Counted from the first letter of the stretch, positions 40,290 through 52,934 are shown. The stretch: DNA of 64,000 nucleotides from Nicotiana tabacum (GCF_000715075.1 NC_134082.1:139550948-139614947), one strand, 5' to 3'. Made by a program: numbers and translations. The notes: generated from the letters alone by a model not told the origin.

Positions 40290-41022
40290 TAGGAGTGTAC
40301 ATGGACCAGGTTGGTTCGATTTTATTCAAAACCAAACCAAACCAACTATTTCGGTTTGGATTGGTTCAGTTTTGTCGGGTTTTTCGGGTTTTTTGTTACT
40401 TACATATTATTTCAATCTTACTTTGTTAAATATTTGATTATAAGTAAATATCTATTTAGTAAAAATATAAAAAATTGACAAACATATTATCGATTAAAAT
40501 ATTCTTATGGGAGAATTCTATTAATAACACATAATAGTTATTTTTTTAGTCGTCTGATAATAATTTTTCGTTGATATACACTTTCAGGTTAACCAAATTT
40601 AGTAATTAAACATAAAAATCAATATGGTACCCAAATATTAATAACCACTCCACATTCGAAAAAAATATAAGAATTTAATAGATCTTAACATATGATATGA
40701 ATATGGGAGAACAGAGAGATAGAAACATTTGAGTAACACTTGATAAGAAAGTGATCATACAACCCATTATTTAAGGTCAATAAATATGGACACTTCATAT
40801 TCTATTAAAATTTATATCTCGCAAGAGAATCCTAAATATTTCTAAATATTTTTTAAAGAAAATTTTATATAAAATCTTAAAAGTATATATAAAAATTATA
40901 TATTTATATGCCGGGTTGGTTCGAATTTTTTTACTCAATACTAAACCAAGTCAGGTTTTTTAATCGGTTTGGTTTGACTTTTCGGTTTGGTGTGGTTTTT
41001 CGGTTCGGTTTGTACACCCCTA
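40290..41022. mobile_element. hAT-type MITE, copy 2 (733 bp)
   Basis: Ends TAGGAGTGTACA (40290) and TGTACACCCCTA (41011-41022), flanked by the perfect 8-bp duplication GCTAACAC (40282-40289 and 41023-41030). The subterminal GGTTTGGTTTG/CCAAACC repeats resemble those of copy 1, so both belong to one family although the AT-rich interiors differ. No coding capacity. Confidence 0.9.
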
Positions 41023-42569
41023 GCTAACACACCCATGTTGAGTGATTTTTCAAGGTACCATAAGATTGAAGGTGACTTTTTCACAATTTGGAAATATCAG
41101 CTTATGTGCATATTTGGTATTGTGGGTTTTTTATGTCTAATTTTGTCTGTGTTCTTTTGGCATAGGGAATTTTAATTGTACATCTCATGAAGTGTTCTTA
41201 TTTCTTAGTTGTAATGTGAAGTAAAGCTGCATTAGAATCAAAATCGTTGGGCCCACAACCGCGGGAAAGCTAGAGTCATCTAGTTAGTAAAAGAATCATC
41301 TCCCTCAAGACCTGGGAGACCGGATCAGACCCTCTCCTCTAAAGAAAAGGAGCAGCGGCGCAAGAGAGAGAGACCAAAATCAGATCCTTTTCCCCTCACA
41401 TTGCCTAAAACGGGCTCCCTTCTTCTTCTCCAATCCCCCTTTCTAACCTCTCTCATTCTTCAACACATGGAAAATCGAAGTCACCTTCAAATTTGAAAGA
41501 ACTTCAACAACAAATCTAGATTTTGAGAATAAAAATGGAGATATGAGGGCCTAGATTACTCTGCAATTTCTGGGTTATCAAGGAGTGATTTGGTGCTAGA
41601 TTGCTGCGATTTCTGTTGAAGTAGTAGCTGAACTCCATCTTGTTTTCTTCTTAGCTTTTATTCGGCATCGAACGAGGTTTTGTCAATGTTTCTGTATTTG
41701 ATTCATGCTTTGGCAAGTTTGAAAAGCTTTGGTATGCTGTAGCTGAACACCGTTTTGTATTTGTGTATGCCAATGTCAATGTTGAAGTCTACTCATCCAT
41801 GATTTATTACATGTGTTTGAAAAGCAAAGTTTTTTTTATGTTATCTAATCCTAAGTTTACTGAGAGTAACTTGTGTATTTGAGTTGGCTGCTTGTCTTCT
41901 TATGCCTTGAACGAGAAATTTCAACCAAGAACCAACTTTGAGGTTCTTGTTCCGTTCATAATTCGAGTTTTAGTGTAGATCTTATAGTTGGATTTCTTCT
42001 TTGCTAGTTTGACAGTGATGTATAAGTTTATTTGGAGACTTTAAAATTTGATCCAGAAGAGATGTTTCAATTAAAAGGTCTGTTCCATATCTTTTAAATA
42101 AGCTTTTAGTCCTTTTGCAAAAAATACAACCAATATGACTGTTTCAAAGATTTCTTCATCCATTTTCTTGATGTTGGCATTGGTCTTAGCTTCTTTCGCT
42201 TCCTCAACAGAAGCAGGAAAGTTTTTTAAAGTTGCATGAAGTGATTGTTAACACTGAATTGGGGCATATTGTTTGGTTTAGATCTTCTTAGCTTTCTCTC
42301 TTCTGTGAAGTTGATTTGTGCGCACATATGGTGTGTTTAACTTTTAAGTGGGTAGATTTGCTTTATCTGGTCTTTTGTATTCACGGACCATAAATAGAGC
42401 CAAATTTCCTCGATTTGGGATTTTAAAAATAAACCGGTGACTTGAAACACCATAATTATTCTAAGTGGCGACTCTAAATAAATAAATAATCCCATTTCGA
42501 TTAATGTCACTTAAATTGGAAAAACTCCCTTATATCCCCTTTCGGGTAAAAAGGAGGTGTGATAATAAG

Positions 42570-43470
42570 TGACCAATTTGCTTTGGGCACACCAGGAATT
42601 ACTAAATTCTAGATGAAAATATTTAGTGTGACTAAACTACCCTTCATTAAATATTGCACCAAAGCTATAGTAGCACTTCTTTTCTCAAATGTGAAGAGTA
42701 AATGACTTTTTAGGAATACGTATATAAGGATAATTTTGGAAAAACAAATTGAATTTTTTCTTGATTATATAAATGGACACTTATTTTGGACCAAAATAAA
42801 AAAGCAAATTAATCATTTATTGTGGACCAAAAGGAATAAAAGATAAGCAGCGCTGAAATTTTAGAAACGATTTTTTTCTTTTGTCCTTTAACCATATGAT
42901 ATTCGGTACTCAATAGTCAATAGCCGGACTAATTTTGATTCGGGTCGCATAAAACTCATTAAAGGAAAAACATGTTATGTCAGAAACTTTTTCATTCTTA
43001 GAGCTTGATCACAAGATTCAGTGGCGGACCCAAAGCATTGAATATGTGTTTCGGGAACCCAATAATTTTTGCATAAACCTTATATTTATATAAAGAAATC
43101 AACTAAATATTTATAAATATTTGACTGTGAACCCAATTATTATTGCATGTAAGTTGAATTCCATCAATAGTTGCTATACTACTTAATATTACTACCTGTT
43201 TACTGGTTTATAATACATTATCCATGTCAATCCATGAAATTCAAAAATATCATCTCTTAAACCGATGAACATGATAACATGGAGTATCTCAAACGTAGAA
43301 TTATCAAGGACATAATAGACTTGATAGAGAATCTAACTGTGAGTGATTCATGGAAATATAAGGAAAAAGTGTAGGCACGTGGCAATTCTAGATTCAACCT
43401 CTTAATTAACTATAGGCATTAGTCTAATCTAAGAAATGCCTACAGATGCCTTTTTTCCTTTTTATGTATA
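42570..43470. other. Intergenic sequence left of the Helitron, with diverged repeat
   Basis: No gene seen. Positions about 43020-43060 (CAGTGGCGGACCCAAAGCAT) resemble the start of a common Solanaceae short repeat, but its ends were not found. About 43180-43440 is similar to 46680-46980 (shared CATTATCCAT, TCCATGAAATT, GATAACATGG and TAGACTT in the same order), so related sequence flanks the Helitron on both sides. Confidence 0.5.
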
Positions 43471-46438
43471 CTAGTATACTTACCCGCGCGATGTGCGGAT
43501 CATTTCAAAGGAAAAAAGATGGGGAAAAAAATATTAGAGACAGAAATAAATTGCAGACTACATTTAGCAACCACATTCAGAGGAATTAAACCAAAAAAAA
43601 AAAAATAGATGAATTTAATCGGGTTTTCTCTATAAAATTATTGACAGGGACCATCAATAATCAAGAAATGTTACATCATACTAGGGTAATGCTACACCAG
43701 TACTTGGCTTTAAAAGGATTAGTCCGCGTGAGAATACAAAAAAAAAATTGTCTCAAGTTGTGATCAACAAAAACAAAAAACAGTTAAAATTATGTATAAT
43801 CACAATAATTAAGACATCACCTTCAGTTGTTTTGTACTTTAGATCAGAAGTATATGAGCACATGAGCAAGTCAATCATGTTGGTCGATGATACAAATGAA
43901 GACTCATATTGATAACCAAAATCCTAGAAATACCTAATCCTTGTTAGCAGAATCTACAATAAGAACATTAATTCTCATCAAGATTATGTGTCAATTATTG
44001 ATATAGCAGCCATCATGTTGTTCCAATCGAAAACAACATCATTAGAAGCTACTTATTCCTTTACAGTTGAGGAACAAAGTTCTCTATTGCATACTTAAGG
44101 TAAGTTATTGCTACATGTAGAAACAGACGTATATTGCAAACTATTAGATGAATTGATCGGTAAAACATTTGTTCCTCTTTCCTCTTTAATATTGGCCACC
44201 CTAGCATGTGCTGCTAAATTTAGTATCTAATAAAAAAAATGCTAATAAGGGTATGTCATGTTGTAAAATCAGGTATCAACAAAGACAAAAAACAGTCTTA
44301 CACAACTATAAGACAATAAAAGTTCTGTTTATTAGCAAAAGACAACGATGTATTGGATTACTTGAACACAAAAACTTCAAGGCAAAGACATTAAAAGGAA
44401 CTTCCATCTTATACACTCATGTAAAGGTACGACTATAAAATTTGTCTCAAATTCAAAATAAAATCAACATAGATAATAAAAAAAAAGGGTATTCTTACAT
44501 TCCCCATAAAAGGGTCTCAATCCAAAAGGAGAGCAACACCTCAACCTCACTATAGCCTCTAGTTGTGGCACAGTAAGTATTACTAGTGTTTCCCTAGTTT
44601 CATTTGATTGACGTCTCGTATCCTGAAGTAGATAACGAAAGAAGCAAATATCAGTGAGAGATGTACAATATTTTCACAATCAAAAAAGTCTTGTACGGTT
44701 GCTGGAAATCTAATTCTGGACAATCCCCATAATGAGTCTGTTGATATACTTACCTGCCTAATTTTGACATAACTTTGTTGTAACATGGAGGCTACAGAAC
44801 ATGAGAGTCGCGGATGACAATTGGTTATACAATATTATATGTATCTGCAACAGGAACTCATTTGCTTCAACATGTAGACTATTAAAAATAAGATTGTTGC
44901 TTTATCATCACAACAACGTAAGACTATAAATAGGCTACATGGCAAAATATGCTCTTTTAGACTCTACAATTAACCCTTTGATTGGTAAATTTTTCCTCTG
45001 AATCAAATGCAAAAACTTAATTTAGGCACATGTATTTATGATATAAAACTTGAGCAATAGCTCTCATGATCAGTGGATTCCACAGATTATTCCTCATTGA
45101 TATAGACACCTTTTTTTTTTGCCTGCTTGTTTTGCGCAAGCACGTCCTACTGGGGTAAGTGTAGCACCCTATTTTTCTGCACTTGAGGATTTCACAACTT
45201 GCAAATTACTATAAAATATGACTATACGACATAGCAACCTTTAAATTGTATATTGATTTGAATTTATCAGATTATTCCAAACAACAATATGAGTCTTGAA
45301 GTTAAAATTTTGCATTTAAACACATATTACGCAAAGGAAAACTGAAAGAAATCTAGACATACCATATTATGTATCATCAATAGCAACAGCAGCAACAAAC
45401 AATAGATGGAAACAGAGGCAAATGGGCACAAAACTTTTGAGAATTGATGATCAAAATATTTTCTTTAATCTCTCAAAAAATCTATTCCTTATTGATAGAA
45501 AGAAGATAATTACAATTCAAATACTGATTTGTGATGCAATTCTAATTTTGGCCATACCAGAAGAAAGAGAAAAAAAATATTCTGTGGAGTTCCTGTGATC
45601 CAATAGATTGTTGCTCCGGCTCCGACAACTGAATCCCAAAAAGGAGGAAACCCAATATAAGGCCTGCTATGGAAAAAAAGGAGAAAAAAAAGAAGAAGAA
45701 TTTTATACAGAGATACATGACATAAGCATGAAACTTTATACCTTCAAATCTTTATCACACTCGGTAAAACTCTCTCCCTTATTGATTTCTTCTCGCCCTT
45801 GGATTTAGCGATTTTAAGTTTTGGTTAAATGATTGTTGGGTTCAAACACATACTTAAATTATGAGATTCTTTTAAGTTTCGATTTAAGATAAGATACACT
45901 TTGCACAACGTCAAGACAAAAACATGCTAGTATTACTGTTGATAATATTAATCTCAACAAAGAATAAAAAGATACGTGCAATAAATCTCTGAGTCTCTTT
46001 GTGGCTGAAAGGTACCCGTAAAGGAGGCAGAATCTCGGCGTAGCAGAGGATTGATCGAAGAAGAAAATGGTTAGAGTTGAAGAGGATCTTAGAGAGTAGT
46101 TATATGGATCCCGTCAGTTATATGACGCTTTGTTTTCCTACAATTACTGAGATCGTGCAGATTGTGGGAATTAGAATGTGAGTACGTGTGGGTTCCTTTT
46201 TAGTTTAAAATATAGCAGTATTTAAAAATTGAAATAAAATAGAGTTATGTGTGGTGGTAACTTCTTCACAATATAAAATGGAATCGGCTTTTTAAAAAGA
46301 GAAACTAGTTTTACCTAAATTGTAACTAATTACCTAAACTATAACTAATTTGTCCTAAAATTGCTATATGGCAATTTATGCATGTTGACACTTGGCAAAA
46401 TCTCATGGCTGACTTCTTTCCTTTTAAGTAGATATAGA
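43471..46438 (-). mobile_element. Non-autonomous Helitron, 2968 bp
   Basis: On the minus strand the element begins TCTATATCTACTTAAAAGG (from 46438), the usual 5' TC start of plant Helitrons. It ends with the hairpin CCGCACATCGCGCGGG (about 43479-43494) about nine bases before the terminal CTAG (43474-43471). The base before the start is A and the base after the end is T, so it sits exactly between A and T as Helitrons do, with no target duplication. No Rep/helicase frame is visible, and no captured gene was recognised in the interior, which is AT-rich with a few GA-rich patches (about 45640-45710 and 46015-46080). Confidence 0.85.
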
Positions 46439-47322
46439 TGACTCATTTTTAAATATTTCGTAAGGTCCCTTTTGCATACCATTTATTTAGTTTTCTTGTT
46501 TTGTAGAATTACCCATAACTTGTCCATTATTAATTTTCGGTGTTTTTTCTTAACAATAATTTGTGGCGTTTCTTAAAGAGACTAGAGGTTCCAAAAACAA
46601 CATTTTGACGAAGTGTGATTTCTGTATTTTTCTTTTCCTGATAAAAAGCTGCTGCTATTGTTTATATTTGACATAAGTTGGTAGTAGTAATTACTAAACC
46701 TGTTCACTAGTTAATTACATTATCCATCTCGGTCCATGAAATTTGAAAAGAATTAGAGGACATCAACCGCTGAATATGGTAACATGGGCTGTCTCTTAAA
46801 GTTGGAAATTGGAATTGTGAGGGACACAGTAGACTTAATACAGAATCTAAATCTGTACACTTGAATAAAATTTCAGATATGGTGCACATATGTGGCAGTT
46901 TGAGGTTCTACTTTCGAATTTAAATACTAGAATTTGTCTAGTCTTATAAAGATTGACATTCAGTTTTATGAATTTTACTTGGATAAAATCATCTTATAAT
47001 TTAAATACATTATATAGAGTATCTAACTTTTTAGCCAGCGGGTTCCTTTGGCCTAATAGTTTCCAATATTGTTCCCCTTTCTTGTGAACATTCAAAGGAC
47101 ACAACTCAACTAATTAACACGTGCTTTACTAAACTAGTGCAACATCAATTACTACACAGTTAAATTTGGCTGTCATAAACATTGATTTATGCAAAATCCA
47201 CCCAAATGAAACGTTATTGACAGGCATTGCACCTCATAGAACTCTTATGAATTTTGGTAGGTCCCTCAATTTGTCGTGAAACATCGCAAAATCACTCCCT
47301 TTTATCGTGAAAAATTACAAAT
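46439..47322. other. Intergenic sequence between Helitron and copia element
   Basis: No gene seen. It contains the second copy (about 46680-46980) of the diverged repeat also found at about 43180-43440. Confidence 0.5.
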
Positions 47323-47594
47323 TGTTATAAAATAAAAGCAATGCAGTAAAATGTAAATAAGAAGAGATAGAAAGAGGGGAGAAGTGTTTTCTTCTTTCAC
47401 TTTGGTGTATTTTTCCATTGCAATTACATGACCTTTTATAGGCATAAAAAGTAAAGATGATGGACATAAAGTAGGAAATTTAATCTTTAAGTTATTCACA
47501 ACATGTGCATCCAATGTAGCATCCAATGTAGCATCCAATGTAGCATCCAATGTAGCATCCAATGTAGTATCCAATGTACAAACTATTCATAACA
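47323..47594 (-). repeat. 3' LTR of the second copia element
   Basis: 272 bp. It holds six tandem copies of a 12-bp unit (CATCCAATGTAG) at about 47510-47578; the 5' LTR has four, partly diverged. The 12-bp unit in-frame gives the repeated residues TLDA on the minus strand, but this is LTR sequence and not a gene. Confidence 0.92.
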
Positions 47595-47799
47595 CTCCCC
47601 CTTGGATGTCCATGTAAGATAATGTGCCTCATTAAAAACTTACAAAAAAAATATTGGAATGTACATAGTTATTTATAATATGCATTGCTTGCTGCCTCAT
47701 TAAAAACCTTACCAGAAAAATCTAGTGGGACAAAACCTTGGTTAAGGAAAAGAGTGCAGCGTGTAGTTACTCTCCCTGATGAAAAATCACTTAATGTCT

Positions 47800-48322
47800 C
47801 GAAGACGATGCATTCCAATCTTATATATCTGCTTTTCAAATATTGAGGTTGGTAATGCCTTAGTGAACAGATCAGCCAAATTATCACTTGAACGAACTTG
47901 TTGTACATCTATTCACCATTCTTCTGAAGATCATGAGTGAAAAAGAATTTCGGTGAAATGTGTTTTGTTCTATCTCCTTTGATATATCCTCCTTTCAATT
48001 GAGCTATGCATACAACATTGTCTTCATACAATATTGTTGGAATATTCTCTTTCGAAGAAAGACCACATGTTTGTTGAATGTGTTGAGTTATAGATCTTAA
48101 CCAAACGCATTCTCGACTTGCTTCGTGAATGGCTATTATCTCTGCATGATTTGAAGAAGTAGCAACCATAGTTTGTTTTGTCGAACGCCATGATATGGCT
48201 GTACCTCCACTTGTAAATAAATAGCCTGTCTGAGATCGACCTTTGTGTGGATCAGACAAATATCCTGCATCTGCATAACCAATCATTGATGGCTTGGATT
48301 CATTTGAATAAAATAAACCCAT
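47800..48322 (-). pseudogene. Copia pol, RNase H and pol C-terminus (second element)
   Basis: MIGYADAGYLSDPHKGRSQT, SWRSTKQTMVATSSNHAEII, LYEDNVVCIAQ and HISPKFFF are RNase H blocks of copia pol with the catalytic Asp and Glu residues. After a stop (HDLQKNGE-stop region near 47909; TAG after EEW in the other frame) the end reads VQQVRSSDNLADLFTKALPT and IGMHRLRDI. The frame is also interrupted between this part and RT at 48323-48383. Confidence 0.9.
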
Positions 48323-48383
48323 ATCAATGGTTCCTTGGAGGTATCTGAATATATATTTAATACCATTTCAGTGTCTTTGAAAG

Positions 48384-49340
48384 CTATACTGAGAAAGCTA
48401 TATCTGGTCGGGAATTATTGGAAAGATACATTAATGCCCCAATTGCACTAAGATATGGTATTTCGGCACCAAGAAACTCTTCATCATTTTCATGAGGTCG
48501 GAATGGATCTTTCTTTATATCAAGTGATCTCACAACCATCGGGGTACTCAAAGGATGTGCTTTATCCATATAGAATCGCTTTAAAATCTTTTCGGTGTAT
48601 GTTGATTGATGGACAAATATTCCATCTTTCATATACTCAATTTGTAGACCAAGACAAAATTTTATTTTTCCAAGATCTTTCATTTCAAATTCTTTCTTCA
48701 AACAGTCTACTGTTTTTGGAAGCTCCCCAGGAGTTCCAATTATATTTAAATCATCAACATACACGGCGATTATAACAAATTCAGATCCAGACCTTTTTAT
48801 AAAGATACAAGGACAAATTAGATCATTCTTGTACCCTTCTTTCAACAGATATTCACTCAGGCGATTGTACCACATACGACCTGATTGTTTCAATCCGTAT
48901 AAAGATTTCTGAAGCTTTATTGAACAAGTTTCTCGAAAACTTTTATATGCTTCTAAACAATTTAAATCCTTCAATAATTTCCATTATACGCATATCAAGT
49001 TTTTCATGTATTGCCAGATTAAAATCTTAAATGACTACATCCACCACACGAGAACATGTCTCTATATAATCAATGCCAGGATATTTACAAATATTCTTGT
49101 GACACAAGTCGTCTTTATGTCTATCGACTTGACCTTTTTCGCACAAGAACACATTTACCTCCACTAGATTTATACTTTCAGGTGTTGGGACTCCGTCCAA
49201 CTTTATATTTTTCAAGTGAAGTCAATTTTCATTGAGTATTTTTCATTTGGCCAATCATTTATCTGTCCAAATTTCATGACAGATTTGAGCTCAAGATCCT
49301 CGTCAATATTAATAATATTGAGCGCTACATTATGTTAACA
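48384..49340 (-). pseudogene. Copia pol, reverse transcriptase (second element)
   Basis: The best-kept part is 48384-48974: [37 protein letters not shown] (catalytic YVDD), LGLQIEYMKDGIFVHQS and SAIGALMYLSNNSRPDIAFS. The N-terminal part, in other frames up to about 49340, is still readable (YNVALNIINIDEDLELKS, GQINDWP, PGIDYIETCSRVVDVV). Large pieces of the fingers are missing or frameshifted, so the enzyme cannot be made. Confidence 0.9.
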
Positions 49341-52300
49341 GTATCGTCGACGATCATTTTATATCGGTTCAATTATTACACAATAAAGACATAACTTATT
49401 AAGATCTCTTTATCTCATTATTTTTCAGGTACCTGAGCCTCTCACATGAGGTTTTACGAAGTGTTATGTCGTGGTGCTCTTCTAGAGCACTTGCCTCCTT
49501 ATTATGACCATTTTGAATATTTGCCCTTCTCCTTCTTCAATGAGATTTATCTTTGGAACTGATTGGTCTGTTACGCTTCATGCGTACCATAGACTCTGTC
49601 CCTTATGAACTTTATTTTATTTGGAGCATTAACAGCTGAAATATGACATTTAGCTTTGGGTCAGCAAATACGTCTGGCAATAATTTGTAAATAAATTATC
49701 ACTTAAACTTCAAGTTCATATTTTCTTGTACGGGGATCTATATGTATTCATAATAATTCATTTCACGTATCACTTTCTCAGCTGTCCATTTTCTCCCCCT
49801 AATGTTGGGATCACCAACACATTTCTCAACCTTCTTTGGGAACTCATCTTTGTGCATTTTGTGGCATAATTAAATCATATAACAAATCTATATTTCTATA
49901 TAGAAATTATTTGGTTCCTGACCCTGAACCGATTGTGATAGGGAGAATTTTTTTTTATAACTTGGCTAGATGCGTACAAGTGCCGTTGTATATTAAATAA
50001 TACATCTCATACCAAATTTCGTTTTGGAAGTTTTGTTCTCATAACCAATGATTTAGCTATAATTGGAGGCATACAATTTCTGCTAAACCAACTTGGATTT
50101 AAACCAGTATTATTAAGATAAATCATTATAATTTATATTCTAGAACTGTGCTCTAATAACCCGAGCAAGCAATCTTACAAAAGCCAAACTGCAAGTTGAT
50201 AACAAATGCACATGTGACCAGATAATAGATGCATCTATTAAAATCATATAATAGTAAACGTTCCACATGGCAGGTGATTGAGACCATATATTTATTACCT
50301 TTTAATTGTTCTAGAAATCAAGGGATTCAATCCCAACCTTAACTGGTATATCATGAGAATAAGCAGCACAAGATAATTCTTGAAGAATCTTTCTATTCTT
50401 CAATATACGCCAATGTAATTCTCAATTAATTTTTCGCATCATAATTGAACCAGGATGGTCAACCGGTTATGCCAACTAATATTTGTTTTAGTAAACCTCT
50501 AGTTTACTTGTGGCATATTATTCCATCATCATACTTTTATTTGTGTAGTACAAATAGAAAGAAAATCGGGTAACCTTTCATATTTACCCGGTATGATTAT
50601 AGAAATATGAAGATATTCAATCTTCCTTTCATTTATTGTCTCAATATGCCAACCACTTTGACTTATACATTTGAAACTCAAAAAAGTTTCTTTTGAGACT
50701 TTACAATATCAATATCATGAATAATTTTATTCATCCGGGTAGTAACAAATTAGTTTTTTCGGAGCTCTTAATAACTTTTGTACTACAAGATATTTTATCA
50801 TACCATTCATATGGTAAATGTATCCTTCACGGAGAAACTTATATCATAATAAATTGTCATGGTTAAAATCATCATAAGCAAAATCATTTCTTGCTTTAAT
50901 TTTGCCTTTAATAACTTCTATAAGACATGACAAAATAATATTTGGCTTATCATATGTACGTGACCAATGACATATTCATGTAACCACACAATAATATTTA
51001 TTCTCTTTATTCATCATTATATCATCAGCATGGTACAATGGGACACAAAATCCAATGTCTTACCTCTATAATGGCATGTTAGGCTATAATAAATTGAGAT
51101 CCAAACTCAACTCTTATTATTATGGAGCATCAGGACTTGATCTCGATGTCTTACCCTCAATCAATGGTATAATAGGCTAAACAATATTGAGATTCACTCT
51201 CAAGCCTTAATTTTAATAACATGCCAAGAAAGTTGTACACAACTAATTTACAACTTAGCAAATCAAATTTGCTTTCTTAAAGAAGTGTACAAATCTCAAA
51301 TTAGCGTAAAGCTTTATTAATTATTTGTAGCATCTATATGAAATACAACCGTTTTTAGTCAGAAATTTCTTCTAAATTCTATTAGAGTTTAAATGGATTA
51401 TAAAATCATTATCATAATATGCCAAAGTGCACTATGACTCACCCTTGAGCCTTTATGAAAAATATCAATTATCATTAATCTTGTGGTCATCAGTAGAAGC
51501 GGGGTTAGTTATAAGAATATAATCACTTCCACAAGTCATGTATATCATGAAACTTTGCTATAATTCAAGTGTTATTTACTAATGCAAGATTTTTAATTTT
51601 AAATAACTATTATATAATAAATTTTAGGTACTGATAAACCATCAGCAAAGTAGTAACAACCATATAGAAAGCGATTAAGAAATTATTATGATCCATTGAC
51701 TATTAAATCTCATAATTAAGCATTAACATCTGTCAGTTACCACTTTTCAAATAAAATGTATCTTAAAATCCTCTTTTCTAAAAGAGAGAGACATCTTTAA
51801 AATTATCAATATATTTATATGCTGCAAATTTACATCCAATAACTTGTAATAAATCATGATAGTGTTTGATAAATATTATAGAACGCATAAAAAAAATCAC
51901 TAAGTATTTACATGATATATTAGTAGCCAAATTAAAAATATATACATGTTCAGTATTTATTGAATAAGTCAAGACACCTGATCAGAGAGGTTCAAAAGAA
52001 ATCCAAATTGATGAAAAATTCAAAGAAAAATTAAAGTACTTAAAAAAACTGAATATTCAAACCATAGTTCTACTTAAGCAAGTTCTGTTTTGAAAGCTTA
52101 CATATGAAAAAATTAGCTATTATTAAAAATCAATGTAACTAAGAATATTATTAATAAATGATGATATAAGAGTTCCAAAGCGGAACCGCATACACTTGTT
52201 AGGCTAAGAAGATTAAGTGAAGGAAACATATCTCACATATTTTACAGAGAAGAATCACATCCTTGAAAGCCTTGGAAAATTTTCAAGTTCAATAAATAAA

Positions 52301-52626
52301 AATTAGTAAACTGTAAGCTTACATATATTTCTTTTTGATTCAATCCGCTTATTTTCGTGCACAAATGATATTGTACTTTTGTGTAATATGAATAATACGA
52401 AATCTTAAATCCCAAATATTAAAATGAGAATTCATAGGAAAAATGAAAAAAAAAATACTCCCTCGACAATTGAAGCAAATTGATTCACATACGAAATACT
52501 TAAACTTCCACCGAGAACGTAACTGATTCTAGATATTCAATATTTTGTAGTTCAACGATTAACTTGGTTATCTTCGTACTTTAAGATGATAGCTGAAATA
52601 AAAATTAGAGTTTCGTGCTGATAACG

Positions 52627-52934
52627 TGTTATAAAATAAAAGCAATGCAGTAAAATGTAAATAAGAAGAGATAGAAAGAGGGGAGAAGTGTTTTAATAAA
52701 AACAATGCAGTAAAATGTAAATAAGAAGAGATCGAAAGAGGGGAGAAGTGTTTTCTTCTTTCACTTTGATGTATTTTTCCATTGCAATTACATGACCTTT
52801 TATAGACATAAAAAGTAAAGATGATAGACATAAAGTAGGAAATTTAATCTTTAAGTTATTCACAACATGGACATCCAATGTAGCATCCAATATAGTATCC
52901 AAAGTAGTATCCAATGTACAAACTATTCATAACA
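52627..52934 (-). repeat. 5' LTR of the second copia element with internal duplication
   Basis: 308 bp, matching 47323-47594 apart from a tandem duplication of about 61 bp (ATAAAAGCAATGCAGTAAAA... at about 52632 and again at about 52694), which accounts for its greater length, and fewer 12-bp units at its end. Since LTRs are identical at insertion, these differences arose afterwards in one or other LTR. Confidence 0.92.

Larger units (their letters stand above)
35715..42564 (-). mobile_element. Large TG...TA-ended element related to the solo LTR, carrying a gene fragment
   Basis: The left end (TGTGAACACCTAATTTTTGC, then ATAGAAAATTACTC) matches the reverse complement of the solo LTR end near 23276. 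The right end (GTCGCCACTTAGAATAATT on the minus strand, AAAAAGGAGGTGTGATA on plus) matches the solo LTR start near 21110. The repeat ATAAG flanks both ends (35710-35714 and 42565-42569). The match to the solo LTR covers only the outer few hundred bases on each side. The 6 kb between are different and include a ribosomal protein L4 fragment and two hAT-type MITEs. It may be one very long LTR or a derivative that acquired foreign DNA. The last base pair of the right end is changed (CA to TA). Confidence 0.7.
47323..52934 (-). mobile_element. Copia element with short LTRs, 5.6 kb, defective
   Basis: LTRs at 47323-47594 and 52627-52934 begin TGTTATAAAATAAAAGC and end ACTATTCATAACA. The minus strand shows a PPT-like AAGGGGGAG beside the left LTR and a leader GTTATCAGCACGAAACTC beside the right LTR, so the element points left. 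The flanks CAAAT (47318-47322) and TAAAT (52935-52939) match at 4 of 5 bases. RT and RNase H are readable at 47800-49340. The region about 49780-49860 may be the integrase end (PTLGGEN-like), but 50000-52560 shows no clear gag or integrase. It contains an internal partial repeat near 51055-51118 and 51143-51205. Confidence 0.88.

Noticed and set aside
43020..43170. CAGTGGCGGACCC... sequence as a defined MITE or SINE
   Set aside because: It looks like a common Solanaceae repeat start, but I could not find matching ends or a target duplication.
47302..47574. Frame with TLDA repeats as a possible small protein
   Set aside because: It lies in the copia LTR and comes from the 12-bp tandem repeat.
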